Shown one piece after another: positions 44,910 to 53,517 of a stretch of DNA of 64,000 nucleotides. The first letter of the stretch is position 1, and the number at the start of each line of letters is the position of its first letter. Source of the stretch: Planctomycetota bacterium (GTDB lineage: Bacteria > Planctomycetota > UBA1135 > GCA-002686595). Under the pieces are notes generated by a model. The model had not been told where the DNA came from. It saw only the letters and a program-made list of their open reading frames with translations, and made no database searches. Both the position numbers and the translations under genes were made by a program. Where the stretch lies: the NCBI GenBank assembly GCA_020638855.1, contig JACKHT010000007.1, forward strand, positions 75,818-139,817, in the 5' to 3' direction.

Positions 44910-46306
44910 ACGACCGCAAATTCTGGACGATCTTCGGACTGATCTTTGTCCTGGCCACGGCGGGATCCGCGTATGCGATCTATGCCAAGCAGGAGAACAT
45001 CACCCAGCGCCGCGACGAAGTCGCTCGCCTTGGCACCGATATCCAAACGGCGCGCAAGACGATCACGACCACGGCTTCGCTGGAAAAGGAAGTCATCGTG
45101 TTGCGCGAGCTGTCGGCCGTGTTCGAAGAAATCCTTCCCACCACGGACGGTGCCCGCAACCTGATCAAGAACTTCTACAACTACTCCCGCGAGACCGGCG
45201 TGCAACCCACATCGTTCCAGCCCCAGGCCAGCCGCACCCCGGCGCGTGGCGAGCAATCGGACTTCGATCGCTTCAGCTACACCCTGGAGATGACGGGGGA
45301 CACGTTCCAGTTCTTGGACTTCATCAATCGCATCGAGACCCACTCGCGCTTCATGTCGATCCCAAGCTTCAAGCTGACCGCTGGATCGCGCAAGGAGATG
45401 GAGCAGACGGGCTCAGCGCGCCATGCGATCCAAATGGACGTGGAAACCTACGTCTACCAGCCCAAGACCGAAGCCCAAAGGGTTCCGATCGACGGGTACG
45501 ACCGCAAGCGTGACCTCTTGGTGGGGGAGATCAACCGCCGCCGCCAGGCTTTGCGCTTGCAGACCTTCCAGTTCCGTGGCTCCCGTGGGCGCCGCGACCC
45601 CTGGATCGATCCGCGCGTGTCGGTGGACGAGAACTCCAACGGCCTGACCATGATCGAACAAAAGGAGAAGGTCGACGAGCTGATCGAGCTGCTCAAGTCC
45701 GCCAACGCCCAGTGGGCTCGCGTCGACGACGCCGAGAACATCCTGGAGCGCATGATGGAGAAGCGTGGTGTGATCGAAGCGATCGCCACCATCCAGGACG
45801 AACTGCGCCGCATCGACAACGATGGCCTGGTCACCTACCCGCCCGCCGCCAAGCGTTTGCAGCTTGAGGTGCGCGATCCCCTGCGCAAGCTCCAGACCTT
45901 GGTGGATGACACCAAGAGTCTCCAGGGCCCGCTCAAGGAAGAACTCGAACAAGTCGTCAACCACATGCGTACGAACATTGAAGCTGGCGACTTCCTGCTG
46001 GCCATCCAAGATTTCGAGTCGATCAAGAGCGGCTTGGAACTCGTCCAGGGAGATCCTGGTCGGATGGAGCTGGCTGATGAACTCAGGCGTTTGGCCGAAG
46101 AGGCCGATATCCTGCGTGCGTTTGGCGCGATTGACATCACGTTTGGCGGACAGGCACTGATCGAGGGGCATGCCCCGGCGGTTCTTCTCAATGGGAAGAC
46201 CCTATCCGTGGGCGACCTGTTGCAGCCTGGTGTGGAAGTCGTCGCGATTCGTCCCTTCGAGGTGGACTTTGCCTTCCGAGGCGTCGTCCTGACCCGCTCT
46301 TTCTAG
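44906..46306 (+). CDS. PilO-like alignment protein fused to a PilP-like C-terminus
   Basis: A 466-residue protein. Residues 1-190 are PilO-like: a membrane helix (TIFGLIFVLATAGSAYAI), a coiled-coil and a ferredoxin-like segment. RRDPWIDPRV (about 230-240) resembles the RDPF motif that begins the ordered part of PilP. The last 50 residues (VLLNGKTLSVGDLLQPGVEV, then FRGVVLTRSF) look like the beta-domain of PilP/GspC that touches the secretin. About 150 residues of charged helix separate these parts. No separate pilP exists between here and pilQ, supporting a fusion. PilO is certain enough; the PilP part is inference. Confidence 0.75.
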   Translation: MNDRKFWTIFGLIFVLATAGSAYAIYAKQENITQRRDEVARLGTDIQTARKTITTTASLEKEVIVLRELSAVFEEILPTTDGARNLIKNFYNYSRETGVQPTSFQPQASRTPARGEQSDFDRFSYTLEMTGDTFQFLDFINRIETHSRFMSIPSFKLTAGSRKEMEQTGSARHAIQMDVETYVYQPKTEAQRVPIDGYDRKRDLLVGEINRRRQALRLQTFQFRGSRGRRDPWIDPRVSVDENSNGLTMIEQKEKVDELIELLKSANAQWARVDDAENILERMMEKRGVIEAIATIQDELRRIDNDGLVTYPPAAKRLQLEVRDPLRKLQTLVDDTKSLQGPLKEELEQVVNHMRTNIEAGDFLLAIQDFESIKSGLELVQGDPGRMELADELRRLAEEADILRAFGAIDITFGGQALIEGHAPAVLLNGKTLSVGDLLQPGVEVVAIRPFEVDFAFRGVVLTRSF

Positions 46307-46349
46307 TCCCCCATCCACTCACAAGTCCCCTCCGGGGGGTGGAATCACC

Positions 46350-48134
46350 GTGAAAATCCTCAACACAATCTTGGCGCTAGCCGCCTTCACCTTTGCTGCG
46401 CCCCATGCGGTCGCGCAAGTCCCCAGTCTCGACGCTCGTATCAGTCTGAACGTGGTCGAGCAAAACCTGGCGCAAGTCGTCCAATACATCCGTGACCGTT
46501 CGGGCGCCAACATCGTGCTGCTCGAAGGCGGTGACAAGATGGTCAACGACCTGCAAATCACCGATGTGGACTGGCGCGATGCGCTGGAATACGCGACCCG
46601 CATGGCGGGCTGTGTGGTGACCGAAGACAAGAGCGGCGTACTGACGGTCACCGACCCGGTGCGCGTGCACTTTGACTTCACCGATGCCGATATCAACGAC
46701 ATCATCACCACGATCGCGACCTCGTCGGGCGCCAACATCATCGTAGGCCCGGAAGTGACCGGTACCCTGCGCGTGCGTTTGCAGAACGTTCCGTGGCGCG
46801 ATGCCTTGGAAGAAGTCTGCCGCACCCGTGGCTACGTGGTGGTGGAGAGCAAGGGCGGTATCCTGCGCGTGGTGGATCCTTCCACCCTCGAGAAGCAGAA
46901 GGAAACCCGTTCCTACCAACTGCGCTACATCCGCCCCCGGGGCATGTACGTGCCGGTGCTGAAATCGGAGTTCGTGGCCGGACAGGAGAAGCCGCCGACC
47001 GGCCCCCCGTCCGACCACTTCACCGTGCTCGACGCGCTCAAGAAGTCGCTCTCGACCGACGGTCAGCTCGACTACATGGATGCCCAGAACGTGATCATCG
47101 TGCATGACACCCAACAGGTCCACGAAGCGATCCAGGACATCCTGCGCCGCTTGGATGTGGAACCGACCCAGGTGTTCATCGACGTCAAGTTCGTCTCCAC
47201 GAGCGACTCCGACATTCTGAACCTGGGTGTCAACTACGGCGATGGTGGACCGCAAGTCTCCATCGGTGGGGGTCAAATCCCGATCGAATTGCCCTTCACC
47301 ATCGGCAAGGGCGGGTTCGAGGACGGCTTCATCGCCGACCAAGCGGGCTTCGGTCCCTTCGCGGACGCCTCGGGCTCGAGCTCGGACGTGATCATCCCCG
47401 ACACGATCTTCGGTTCCTTGTCCTTCACTCAGGTCCAAGCCACCCTGCGCCTGTTGCAACGCAACGTGCGTTCGGACGTGGTGCAAGCTCCGACGATCGT
47501 GACCATGGATGGCCGCCCGGCGACCATCTTCGTGGGCGAAACCGTGCGCTACGCCGAAGCCAAGTCCGAGCAGGGCCAAGCCGGTGGCTTGTCGCTGTCG
47601 GTGCAAGAAGCGAGCGACTCGCCGGTGGAAGTGGGCTTCCAGCTGTTGGTCCGCCCGAGCGTTGTCCCGGGTACCAAGAAGGTCATGCTCGACGTGATCC
47701 CCAAGGAAACCAGCCTGTCGGGAACTTCGACGAACTCGGCCCTGGCGCCCGCTGGCTTTGACATCTTCACCGTGGGCGCCGCGGGCACCGAGGGCACCAT
47801 CGCCTTGCCGCGCACGCGCTCCTCGACGCTGATGACCCAAATGATGCTGGAAAGCGGTCAGACGGGCATGGTGGGTGGTCTGACCACCGACACCGAGAAC
47901 GAAACCGAGACCCGCGTTCCGTACCTATCGCGCATCCCCGTGGTCGGCGAGCTGTTCAAACACCGCTCCAAGACCAAGGACAAGCGCAGCTTGTTGATCT
48001 TCCTGACCCCGACCCTGGTGCACAGCGCCGAGGACACGGAGTACATCCTGCAGCAAGAGCTGTTGCGCCGTCGTGGCAGCCTGCGCGATGAAATCGACCA
48101 GCTGATGGATCCCTCGCTTTCGAGCGGGGAGTGA
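46350..48134 (+). CDS. pilQ: Type IV pilus secretin PilQ
   Basis: A 594-residue outer-membrane secretin. It has a signal peptide (KILNTILALAAFTFAAPHAVA), N-terminal secretin/TonB short-N-type repeats (ARISLNVVEQNLAQVVQYI, and again near residue 105), an N1-like domain, and the secretin core ending in RVPYLSRIPVVGELFKHR and LLIFLTPTLV. The start is GTG after a small CCCCTCCGGGG hairpin. It lacks the AMIN domains of the long proteobacterial PilQ. It forms the pilus exit pore. Confidence 0.93.
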   Translation: MKILNTILALAAFTFAAPHAVAQVPSLDARISLNVVEQNLAQVVQYIRDRSGANIVLLEGGDKMVNDLQITDVDWRDALEYATRMAGCVVTEDKSGVLTVTDPVRVHFDFTDADINDIITTIATSSGANIIVGPEVTGTLRVRLQNVPWRDALEEVCRTRGYVVVESKGGILRVVDPSTLEKQKETRSYQLRYIRPRGMYVPVLKSEFVAGQEKPPTGPPSDHFTVLDALKKSLSTDGQLDYMDAQNVIIVHDTQQVHEAIQDILRRLDVEPTQVFIDVKFVSTSDSDILNLGVNYGDGGPQVSIGGGQIPIELPFTIGKGGFEDGFIADQAGFGPFADASGSSSDVIIPDTIFGSLSFTQVQATLRLLQRNVRSDVVQAPTIVTMDGRPATIFVGETVRYAEAKSEQGQAGGLSLSVQEASDSPVEVGFQLLVRPSVVPGTKKVMLDVIPKETSLSGTSTNSALAPAGFDIFTVGAAGTEGTIALPRTRSSTLMTQMMLESGQTGMVGGLTTDTENETETRVPYLSRIPVVGELFKHRSKTKDKRSLLIFLTPTLVHSAEDTEYILQQELLRRRGSLRDEIDQLMDPSLSSGE

Positions 48135-48602
48135 GGCTCGCGCGGGGCGCGGGGGATGCTTCCCCCGCGCCCCGCAGCCATTACGGCCCCCTGCGATCGG
48201 GGGCGTCCGGGCCCACCCGGGGCAACCCCCTGCTCGGGGCAGCCCCTGGGGGGGACCGGGTGGATCGCAATCTTGGACCTTTCCGAAGAATCCGCCACCA
48301 GGCGTCGAATCCGAGGCTAGTAGAAGGCAACATACCCCCCGGGCCAGCGGGCCCCGCGCGGCGCTCCCTCCGGGGGACGCAGAGCCAAAGGGTGATTTCC
48401 ACCCACCGCCCCCGCGGCCCCGTGCCGAGGGATTTCGAAGATCAAGGGCCCCCTACGGGGCCGAGACCCACAACGCGGCCCTGCGGCCGCATTGGCAACC
48501 CGATTTCGCTCCCGACCCCGATGGGGTGGCTACGGCAGGACGCCTGGGCTTATCGCCCGCCCTGCCCTTCCCCCAGGCGGCCGATGGGGTGCGAACTTTG
48601 AC
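48135..48602 (+). other. Long structured region (leader) before the RNase E/G gene
   Basis: 468 bases without a convincing gene. It begins with a 15-bp perfect hairpin (48141-48174) that may end pilQ transcription, followed by several GC-rich stem-loops (for example GCCCCC/GGGGGC near 48184-48202). E. coli rne has a long, structured 5' leader through which RNase E limits its own mRNA; a similar role here is inference only. Confidence 0.5.
48141..48174 (+). terminator. Strong hairpin after pilQ
   Basis: GCGGGGCGCGGGGGA and its exact complement, loop TGCT, seven bases after the pilQ stop. There is no T-run, so efficiency as an intrinsic terminator is uncertain. Confidence 0.5.
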
Positions 48603-51116
48603 ATGACCGAACACCAATCTCCGGAAGCCTCGCGCTCCGGAACCCAAGGGGCCCCCGCCGGACCCCGCGAACGCGAATCCCGCGCTTCCGAATTCGGCGC
48701 CGGCCTAGTGGCCAAATCCAGCTCCCCGTCGGAAAGCGGCGCTCGACCCGCGCGCCGCAAGCGTGGCGGGCGATCCAGGAGCACTTCCAAGGGCGCAGAC
48801 AAGGAGAGCGAAGCTCCCCGAGAAGCAGTCCGAGAAGCGGCGCCTCGTGACCCGGAAGCCCGCAAGGATGCTTCCAGTGGAGGCGAAGGCGCCCGTAAGA
48901 AGCGTCCGCGTCGGCGCAAGGCCGCTGGCCGCTCGGCTCCGGGCGAAGAGGGCGCACGCGACCGGGAATCCTCCTCCAAGGACACGGTTTCCGAAGGCGG
49001 TGACCGGGGCCGGTCGACTTCCGACAAGAAGCCGGTCGTCTTCTGGTCCGATGACGAAGATACCAAGGCCGCGCCCCGCGAAGGTTCGGAGTCTGGCGGG
49101 AAGAAACGCAGCAAGCGCAGCCGTTCGCGCCGCAAGGTCAAGGGCAAGGAAGGCGATGCGGAGGACGACGCCAAATCCAGCGAGCGATCCGGCGAGCGGT
49201 CCCGTTCGAACAAGGACAAAGACAGCGAGCGCGAAGGCTCGCGCTCCAAGAAAACCGCCAAGAAGCGTTCGCGCCGCAAGGCTCGCTCGAAGTCGGAAGA
49301 CATCGAGGACGATGACGACCGCGACGAGGATGAAGACGGCGAAGAGCGGACCAGCACCAAGGGACGCAAGCGCCGCTCCTCCAAGAAGGCCAGCAAAACG
49401 GTCGAGGAGCTGGAGGAAGAGGCCGAGGTGCTGCGCACCAAGACCATCCTGGTCAACGCTGCCGAGCCCGAAGAACGGCGCGTGGTGCTCTTGGGCGAGG
49501 ACAACCGCATCGAAGACCTGTTGATGACGGCCGAAAGCCAGAAGAACCTGGTCAACGACATCTATCGCGGCAAGGTCGTCAACTTGGAACCGGCCATCGG
49601 GGCCGCGTTCGTCGACTTTGGTCAGGGACGCAACGGGTTCCTGCACACCTCGGACGTCATGCCCGTGTACGGCGAAGAGGGCTTCACCCTCGAAAAGCTG
49701 CTCACGACCCGCATGGAAGACGAGGACGGACACCCCGAATTCGACGATGAAGAAGTCGAAGACGAGGACGGCGACCACGATTCGGATGGCGAAGGCAAGT
49801 CCAGCGCCAAGGCGAGCCGCAAGGATTCCAAGCGCAAGCCGGCCGTCCAGCGCCGTAGCCGCCAGCGCCTTCCGATCTCCGACCTCTTGAACGTGGGGGA
49901 CCAAGTGGTGGTCCAGGTCACCAAGGACGCCATCGGCGACAAGGGGCCGACCCTTACAACGTACATCTCGATTCCCGGCCGTTACCTGGTGCTGATGCCC
50001 TCGATGGCGCGCACCGGAGTCAGCCGCAAGATTCCCGACGAGAACGAACGCCGACGCCTCAAACGCATCCTGGCCCAGTTGGAAGCCCCCGAGGAAATGG
50101 GCGTGATCGTGCGCACCGCCGGCGTGGGCAAGCTCAAGAGCGACCTGCGCCGCGACCTGAATTACCTACTGGGCGTCTGGGAGACGTTTGAGACCAAGCT
50201 CAAAACCGGCCGGGGCCCGACGCCCCTCTACCAGGAATCCGACGTCGCCACGCGGACCCTGCGTGACCTGTTCAACAAGGAAACCAAGGAAGTCCTCGTC
50301 GATGACTTCGCGGTCCACGAGCAGATGGTGGAGTTCGCCGAGCGCCTGATGCCCGAACACGTCGAGCGCATCCAGCGCTACGAGGGACAGCGACCGATCT
50401 TCCACCACTTCGGGATCGAGCAGGACTTTGAGCAAATCTTCAATCGTCGCGTCGAACTGCCCTCGGGCGGCTCGATCGTATTCGACCAGGCAGAAGCCCT
50501 GGTTGCCATCGATGTGAACTCGGGCCGTACGCGCACGGGCAGCAACGACTTCGAAGAGATCGCGCTCAAGACCAACCTCGAGGCGGTACCCGAAATCGCC
50601 CTCCAGATCCGCTTGCGCGACCTGGGCGGCATCATCGTTTGCGACTTCATCGACATGATGAAGTCCTCGAGCAACCGCGCGGTCGAGCGGGCCCTACGCA
50701 CCGAACTGTCGAAAGACCGCGCCCGCAGCAAAATGGGCCGCATCGGACAGTTTGGACTGTTGGAGCTCACCCGCCAGCGGCTAGGTCCCGGCACCCACAA
50801 GAAGGTCTTCCAAGCCTGCCCACGCTGCCGGGGGACAGGCCGGGTCCGCACCATCCAATCGCGTGCCCAGGCCATCCTGCGCCGCCTCGGATCCGCCTTG
50901 ACCCAAAAGGGGTTCAGCACGATCGAAGTCAAAGCCCACCCCGAAGTGGTCGACTACATCAAAGAACACCTGTGGGACTACGTGCGCGCCCTCGAGCACC
51001 GCTTCGAACGCGAAGTGCACATGATTTCCGTGGCCGATCAAGCCGAGGACAGCGTGTTGCGCTACTTGAGGACCGACGGAAGGGAAGTGCGTCCGGGGGG
51101 CAGGCGCAAGCGATAA
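48603..51116 (+). CDS. rne: Ribonuclease E/G family protein with N-terminal disordered extension
   Basis: An 837-residue RNase E/G. The first 275 residues are low-complexity, Arg/Ser/Lys/Glu-rich and surely disordered. In E. coli RNase E the disordered scaffold is C-terminal; here it is N-terminal. The catalytic part begins at TILVNAAEPEERRVVLLGED, has an S1 domain (GKVVNLEPAIGAAFVDFG) with a very acidic insertion (DDEEVEDEDGDHDSD), the DNase I-like site with VAIDVNSGR and CDFIDM aspartates, and the zinc link CPRCRGTG (near 739). It processes rRNA and tRNA precursors and degrades mRNA. ATG at 48603 is the first start after the structured leader. Confidence 0.94.
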   Translation: MTEHQSPEASRSGTQGAPAGPRERESRASEFGAGLVAKSSSPSESGARPARRKRGGRSRSTSKGADKESEAPREAVREAAPRDPEARKDASSGGEGARKKRPRRRKAAGRSAPGEEGARDRESSSKDTVSEGGDRGRSTSDKKPVVFWSDDEDTKAAPREGSESGGKKRSKRSRSRRKVKGKEGDAEDDAKSSERSGERSRSNKDKDSEREGSRSKKTAKKRSRRKARSKSEDIEDDDDRDEDEDGEERTSTKGRKRRSSKKASKTVEELEEEAEVLRTKTILVNAAEPEERRVVLLGEDNRIEDLLMTAESQKNLVNDIYRGKVVNLEPAIGAAFVDFGQGRNGFLHTSDVMPVYGEEGFTLEKLLTTRMEDEDGHPEFDDEEVEDEDGDHDSDGEGKSSAKASRKDSKRKPAVQRRSRQRLPISDLLNVGDQVVVQVTKDAIGDKGPTLTTYISIPGRYLVLMPSMARTGVSRKIPDENERRRLKRILAQLEAPEEMGVIVRTAGVGKLKSDLRRDLNYLLGVWETFETKLKTGRGPTPLYQESDVATRTLRDLFNKETKEVLVDDFAVHEQMVEFAERLMPEHVERIQRYEGQRPIFHHFGIEQDFEQIFNRRVELPSGGSIVFDQAEALVAIDVNSGRTRTGSNDFEEIALKTNLEAVPEIALQIRLRDLGGIIVCDFIDMMKSSSNRAVERALRTELSKDRARSKMGRIGQFGLLELTRQRLGPGTHKKVFQACPRCRGTGRVRTIQSRAQAILRRLGSALTQKGFSTIEVKAHPEVVDYIKEHLWDYVRALEHRFEREVHMISVADQAEDSVLRYLRTDGREVRPGGRRKR

Positions 51117-51146
51117 GACCCGATTGAGCGGTCTGGTTTGCGCGCT

Positions 51147-51224
51147 TGCGAACGCGGCGGGCTCTTTTCATAGAAGGCGCGGAGGGCTCCGCGCCTTCTA
51201 TGAAAAGAGCCCGCCGCGTTCGCA
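51147..51224. repeat. Perfect 38-bp palindrome downstream of rne
   Basis: Arms 51147-51184 and 51187-51224 are exact inverted copies with only two bases between them. Weaker pairing extends outward. It begins 30 bases after the rne stop. No T-run follows. The left flank TTTGCGCGCTTGCG (51137-51150) resembles both ends of the inverted repeat after rpsG (TTTGCACGCTAGCG, and TTTGTGCGCTAGTG as the complement of the right end). Confidence 0.92.
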
Positions 51225-51507
51225 GGCAGCCAACCAAGCGCGCTGAAGCGGACGTTCTTGCTGCGCCGTTGGGCCGTTTTGCGGTGAGTGGGGTTGGGGG
51301 GCGTAACGGCACTTCGTCCGTTTCCAGGGGGAGGGAGTGCCGGGGCGCGTAGGAGTTGGACGGGGAGGGGTTTGGGATGCTGGGGTTTGCCCGGGGCGAG
51401 GGGTTCCCCGGAGGGGGGCGGGTCGACTGTTTGGCCGCCCTGGGGCTGAGGGGGGCGGGCGGGGACCCTGCTCGGCGGGGATCTGGGGGCGAATTTTGGG
51501 GGCGGGG
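51225..51507 (+). other. G-rich non-coding stretch between the rne palindrome and rplU
   Basis: No credible gene. Many runs of G on the + strand (about 51290-51507), including TGGGGTTGGGGGG, a 13-mer also present in the G-rich tract after the rpsG palindrome. G-quadruplex potential in the sense RNA or coding strand. Confidence 0.65.
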
Positions 51508-51536
51508 TTGTGGCGGAGGGGGTCCGGCGGTACCCT
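51508..51536 (+). promoter_or_regulatory. Candidate promoter of rplU-rpmA
   Basis: TTGTGG (51508-51513), 17-base spacer, TACCCT (51531-51536). A start near 51543 would give a leader of about 66 bases. TACCCT recurs as a -10-like element before other genes in this window. Confidence 0.45.
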
Positions 51537-51608
51537 GCTCGGCCCTAACAACCCGCCTTTTGGCGCCTGCGGGAGGGATTCCACCGCAGGAAAACAAGGA
51601 ACCATCTC

Positions 51609-51923
51609 TTGTACGCAATCGTTTCAGACCGCAATCAGCAAATCACCGTTCGCGTAGGCGACGAAGTGGTTTGCGACCTCATGGACATGGCCGCGCCCGG
51701 CAGCAAGATCGTTTTTGACAACGTTCTGCTGGTCGGCAAAGACGGCCAAGTGACCGTGGGCAAGCCCCAAGTCCCCGGTGCTTCCGTCCAAGCGGAAGTG
51801 ATCGGCCCCTTCAAGGGCAAGAAGCTCGTCATCTTCCGCTTCAAGCGCCGCAAGAACGTGCGTCGTAAGACGGGCCACCGTCAGAAGTACACCAAGGTGC
51901 GCATCACCGCCATCCAGGCCTAG
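51609..51923 (+). CDS. rplU: 50S ribosomal protein L21
   Basis: L21 (104 residues). The family opening MYAI requires the rare start TTG at 51609; AAGGA lies seven bases upstream of it. RVGDEVVCDLMD, VLLVGKDGQVTVGKPQVPGA and KRRKNVRRKTGHRQKYTKV are diagnostic. L21 binds 23S domain II and pairs with L27 in an operon, as here. Confidence 0.95.
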   Translation: MYAIVSDRNQQITVRVGDEVVCDLMDMAAPGSKIVFDNVLLVGKDGQVTVGKPQVPGASVQAEVIGPFKGKKLVIFRFKRRKNVRRKTGHRQKYTKVRITAIQA

Positions 51924-51943
51924 TCCCCAAGGAGCATCCAGCA

Positions 51944-52192
51944 ATGGCACACAAAAAAGGTCAAGGTTCCTCCCGCAACGGTCGGGATTCCAACCCCCAG
52001 TTCCGCGGCGTCAAGCGCTACGGTGGACAGACGGTCACCGCCGGCACGATCCTGGTTCGTCAGTGCGGTACCCGTTTCAAGCAGGGCCACAACGTGGGCC
52101 TGGGTCGCGATTACACCCTCTACGCTTTGGTCGACGGCACCGTTCGCTTCCAAACCGGTCGTCGCGTCCACATCGATCCGATCGCCCAATAA
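51944..52192 (+). CDS. rpmA: 50S ribosomal protein L27
   Basis: L27 (82 residues), MAHKKGQGSSRNGRDSNPQF, with GTRFKQGHNVGLGRDYTLYA. The N-terminus reaches the peptidyl-transferase centre; it starts directly with AHKKG and has no Firmicutes-type cleavable extension. AAGGAG precedes the ATG. Confidence 0.98.
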   Translation: MAHKKGQGSSRNGRDSNPQFRGVKRYGGQTVTAGTILVRQCGTRFKQGHNVGLGRDYTLYALVDGTVRFQTGRRVHIDPIAQ

Positions 52193-52270
52193 CGGGCGGT
52201 TCGCCATCGAATCCCATTGGGTGCGTTCGCGCGCGTCCTGATCGGGGGCAACCCAAACATCCCACACCAG

Positions 52271-52306
52271 GCCCGATGGCAGCAAGCTCTCTTGCCGCCG
52301 TCGGGC
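52271..52306 (+). terminator. Hairpin between rpmA and obg
   Basis: Stem GCCCGA/TCGGGC, GGC/GCC and GCAAG/CTTGC with single-base mismatches and a CTCT loop; TTGG follows. A probable partial terminator that would set L21/L27 output apart from Obg. Confidence 0.5.
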
Positions 52307-52349
52307 TTGGTCCGCTTCGCAAGCGCTCGCCTGCCAAGCACCCAGTCCT

Positions 52350-53363
52350 ATGTTCCGTGACGAAGCCATCATCGAAGTGATCGCCGGCAAGGGAGGAGAC
52401 GGTTTGATCTCTTTCCGCCGCGAAAAGTACGTGGCCTTTGGTGGCCCCGATGGGGGCGATGGAGGCGACGGCGGCAGCGTGATCCTGGTCGCCAACCCAC
52501 AAGTCACGTCGCTTCTGCGCATTGGACGCCAGTTCCGCTATGCGGCCCGGGGCGGGCAGCCCGGTGGCCCGCGCAAGTGCACCGGCAAAGGTGGCGCGGA
52601 CGTTCGTATCGAAGTTCCCGTGGGGACCCAGGTGCTCGACGCGGCGCACGGCAACATGCTCAAGGACCTGTGCGAACCCGGCATGGAATTGGTCGTGGCC
52701 CAGGGCGGCCGCGGCGGCAAGGGCAACCCGCGCTTTGCCAACGCCGTGGTCCAAGTCCCGCGCAAGGCCACCAAGGGCACCGAAGGCGAGCATCGCCGCA
52801 TCAAGCTCGAGCTCAAACTGTTCGCGCAGGTCGGTTTGCTGGGCTTCCCCAACGCGGGCAAATCGACCTTCCTTTCGCGCGTGACGGCCGCCAAGCCCAA
52901 GATCGCCGACTATCCGTTCACCACCCTCATCCCGCAAGTCGGCATCGCCGAGTTGCCCGACTACGAGACCTTGGTGATCGCAGACCTCCCGGGTTTGATC
53001 GAAGGCGCTGCGGAAGGCCACGGACTGGGGCATCGCTTCCTCAAGCATGTCGAGCGCTGCAAGGTGCTGATCCACCTGGTGGATGTTTCGACCATGGCCG
53101 AGCGCGATCCGGTGGAAGCCTGGGCAGCTCTCGAAGAAGAACTCCTGCGTGCTTCGCCGGACCTGCACAGCCGGGCGCGGCTCGTCGTGGCCAGCAAGCA
53201 CTTTGAAGACGAAGAGTCGGGGCCGCGCCTCGCCGAGCTCGAGCGGGCTGCCGGTGCCGTGGGGCAGCGTGTGCTGCCGATCTCGAGCGTGCTGGGTTTG
53301 GGTCTCAAGGAAGTCCTTTTGGCAGCCCGCGAGATGGTCTACGGCGCAGAATCCGCCCACTAG
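52350..53363 (+). CDS. obg: GTPase Obg
   Basis: Obg/CgtA (337 residues), a 50S-assembly GTPase. The Gly-rich N-terminal Obg fold is clear (GGPDGGDGGDGGSVILVA, then AQGGRGGKGN). G1 is GFPNAGKS (165-172), G2 YPFTT (188-192) and G3 DLPG (212-215). The G4 position reads ASKHFED (281-287) rather than NKxD, so the guanine-reading aspartate and asparagine are not conserved. The usual rplU-rpmA-obg order is kept. No C-terminal OCT extension. Confidence 0.95.
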   Translation: MFRDEAIIEVIAGKGGDGLISFRREKYVAFGGPDGGDGGDGGSVILVANPQVTSLLRIGRQFRYAARGGQPGGPRKCTGKGGADVRIEVPVGTQVLDAAHGNMLKDLCEPGMELVVAQGGRGGKGNPRFANAVVQVPRKATKGTEGEHRRIKLELKLFAQVGLLGFPNAGKSTFLSRVTAAKPKIADYPFTTLIPQVGIAELPDYETLVIADLPGLIEGAAEGHGLGHRFLKHVERCKVLIHLVDVSTMAERDPVEAWAALEEELLRASPDLHSRARLVVASKHFEDEESGPRLAELERAAGAVGQRVLPISSVLGLGLKEVLLAAREMVYGAESAH

Positions 53364-53517
53364 TCCCGTCTCGGTTCGGGACCCTCGCGCGGCAAACCGC
53401 CTAGGGCGGCTCTTGGAGGGGCGAATTCTCCGGTTCTGCTTCGGGTTCAAGCCCGAAGTGGAGTTTGGTCGATCTCGGAAGCGGAACCGTGTCGTTCGGT
53501 TCCCAACGAGCACGACC

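Noticed and set aside
52193..52349. Small gene between rpmA and obg
   Set aside because: The available frame has no ribosome-binding site and the sequence is dominated by a hairpin.
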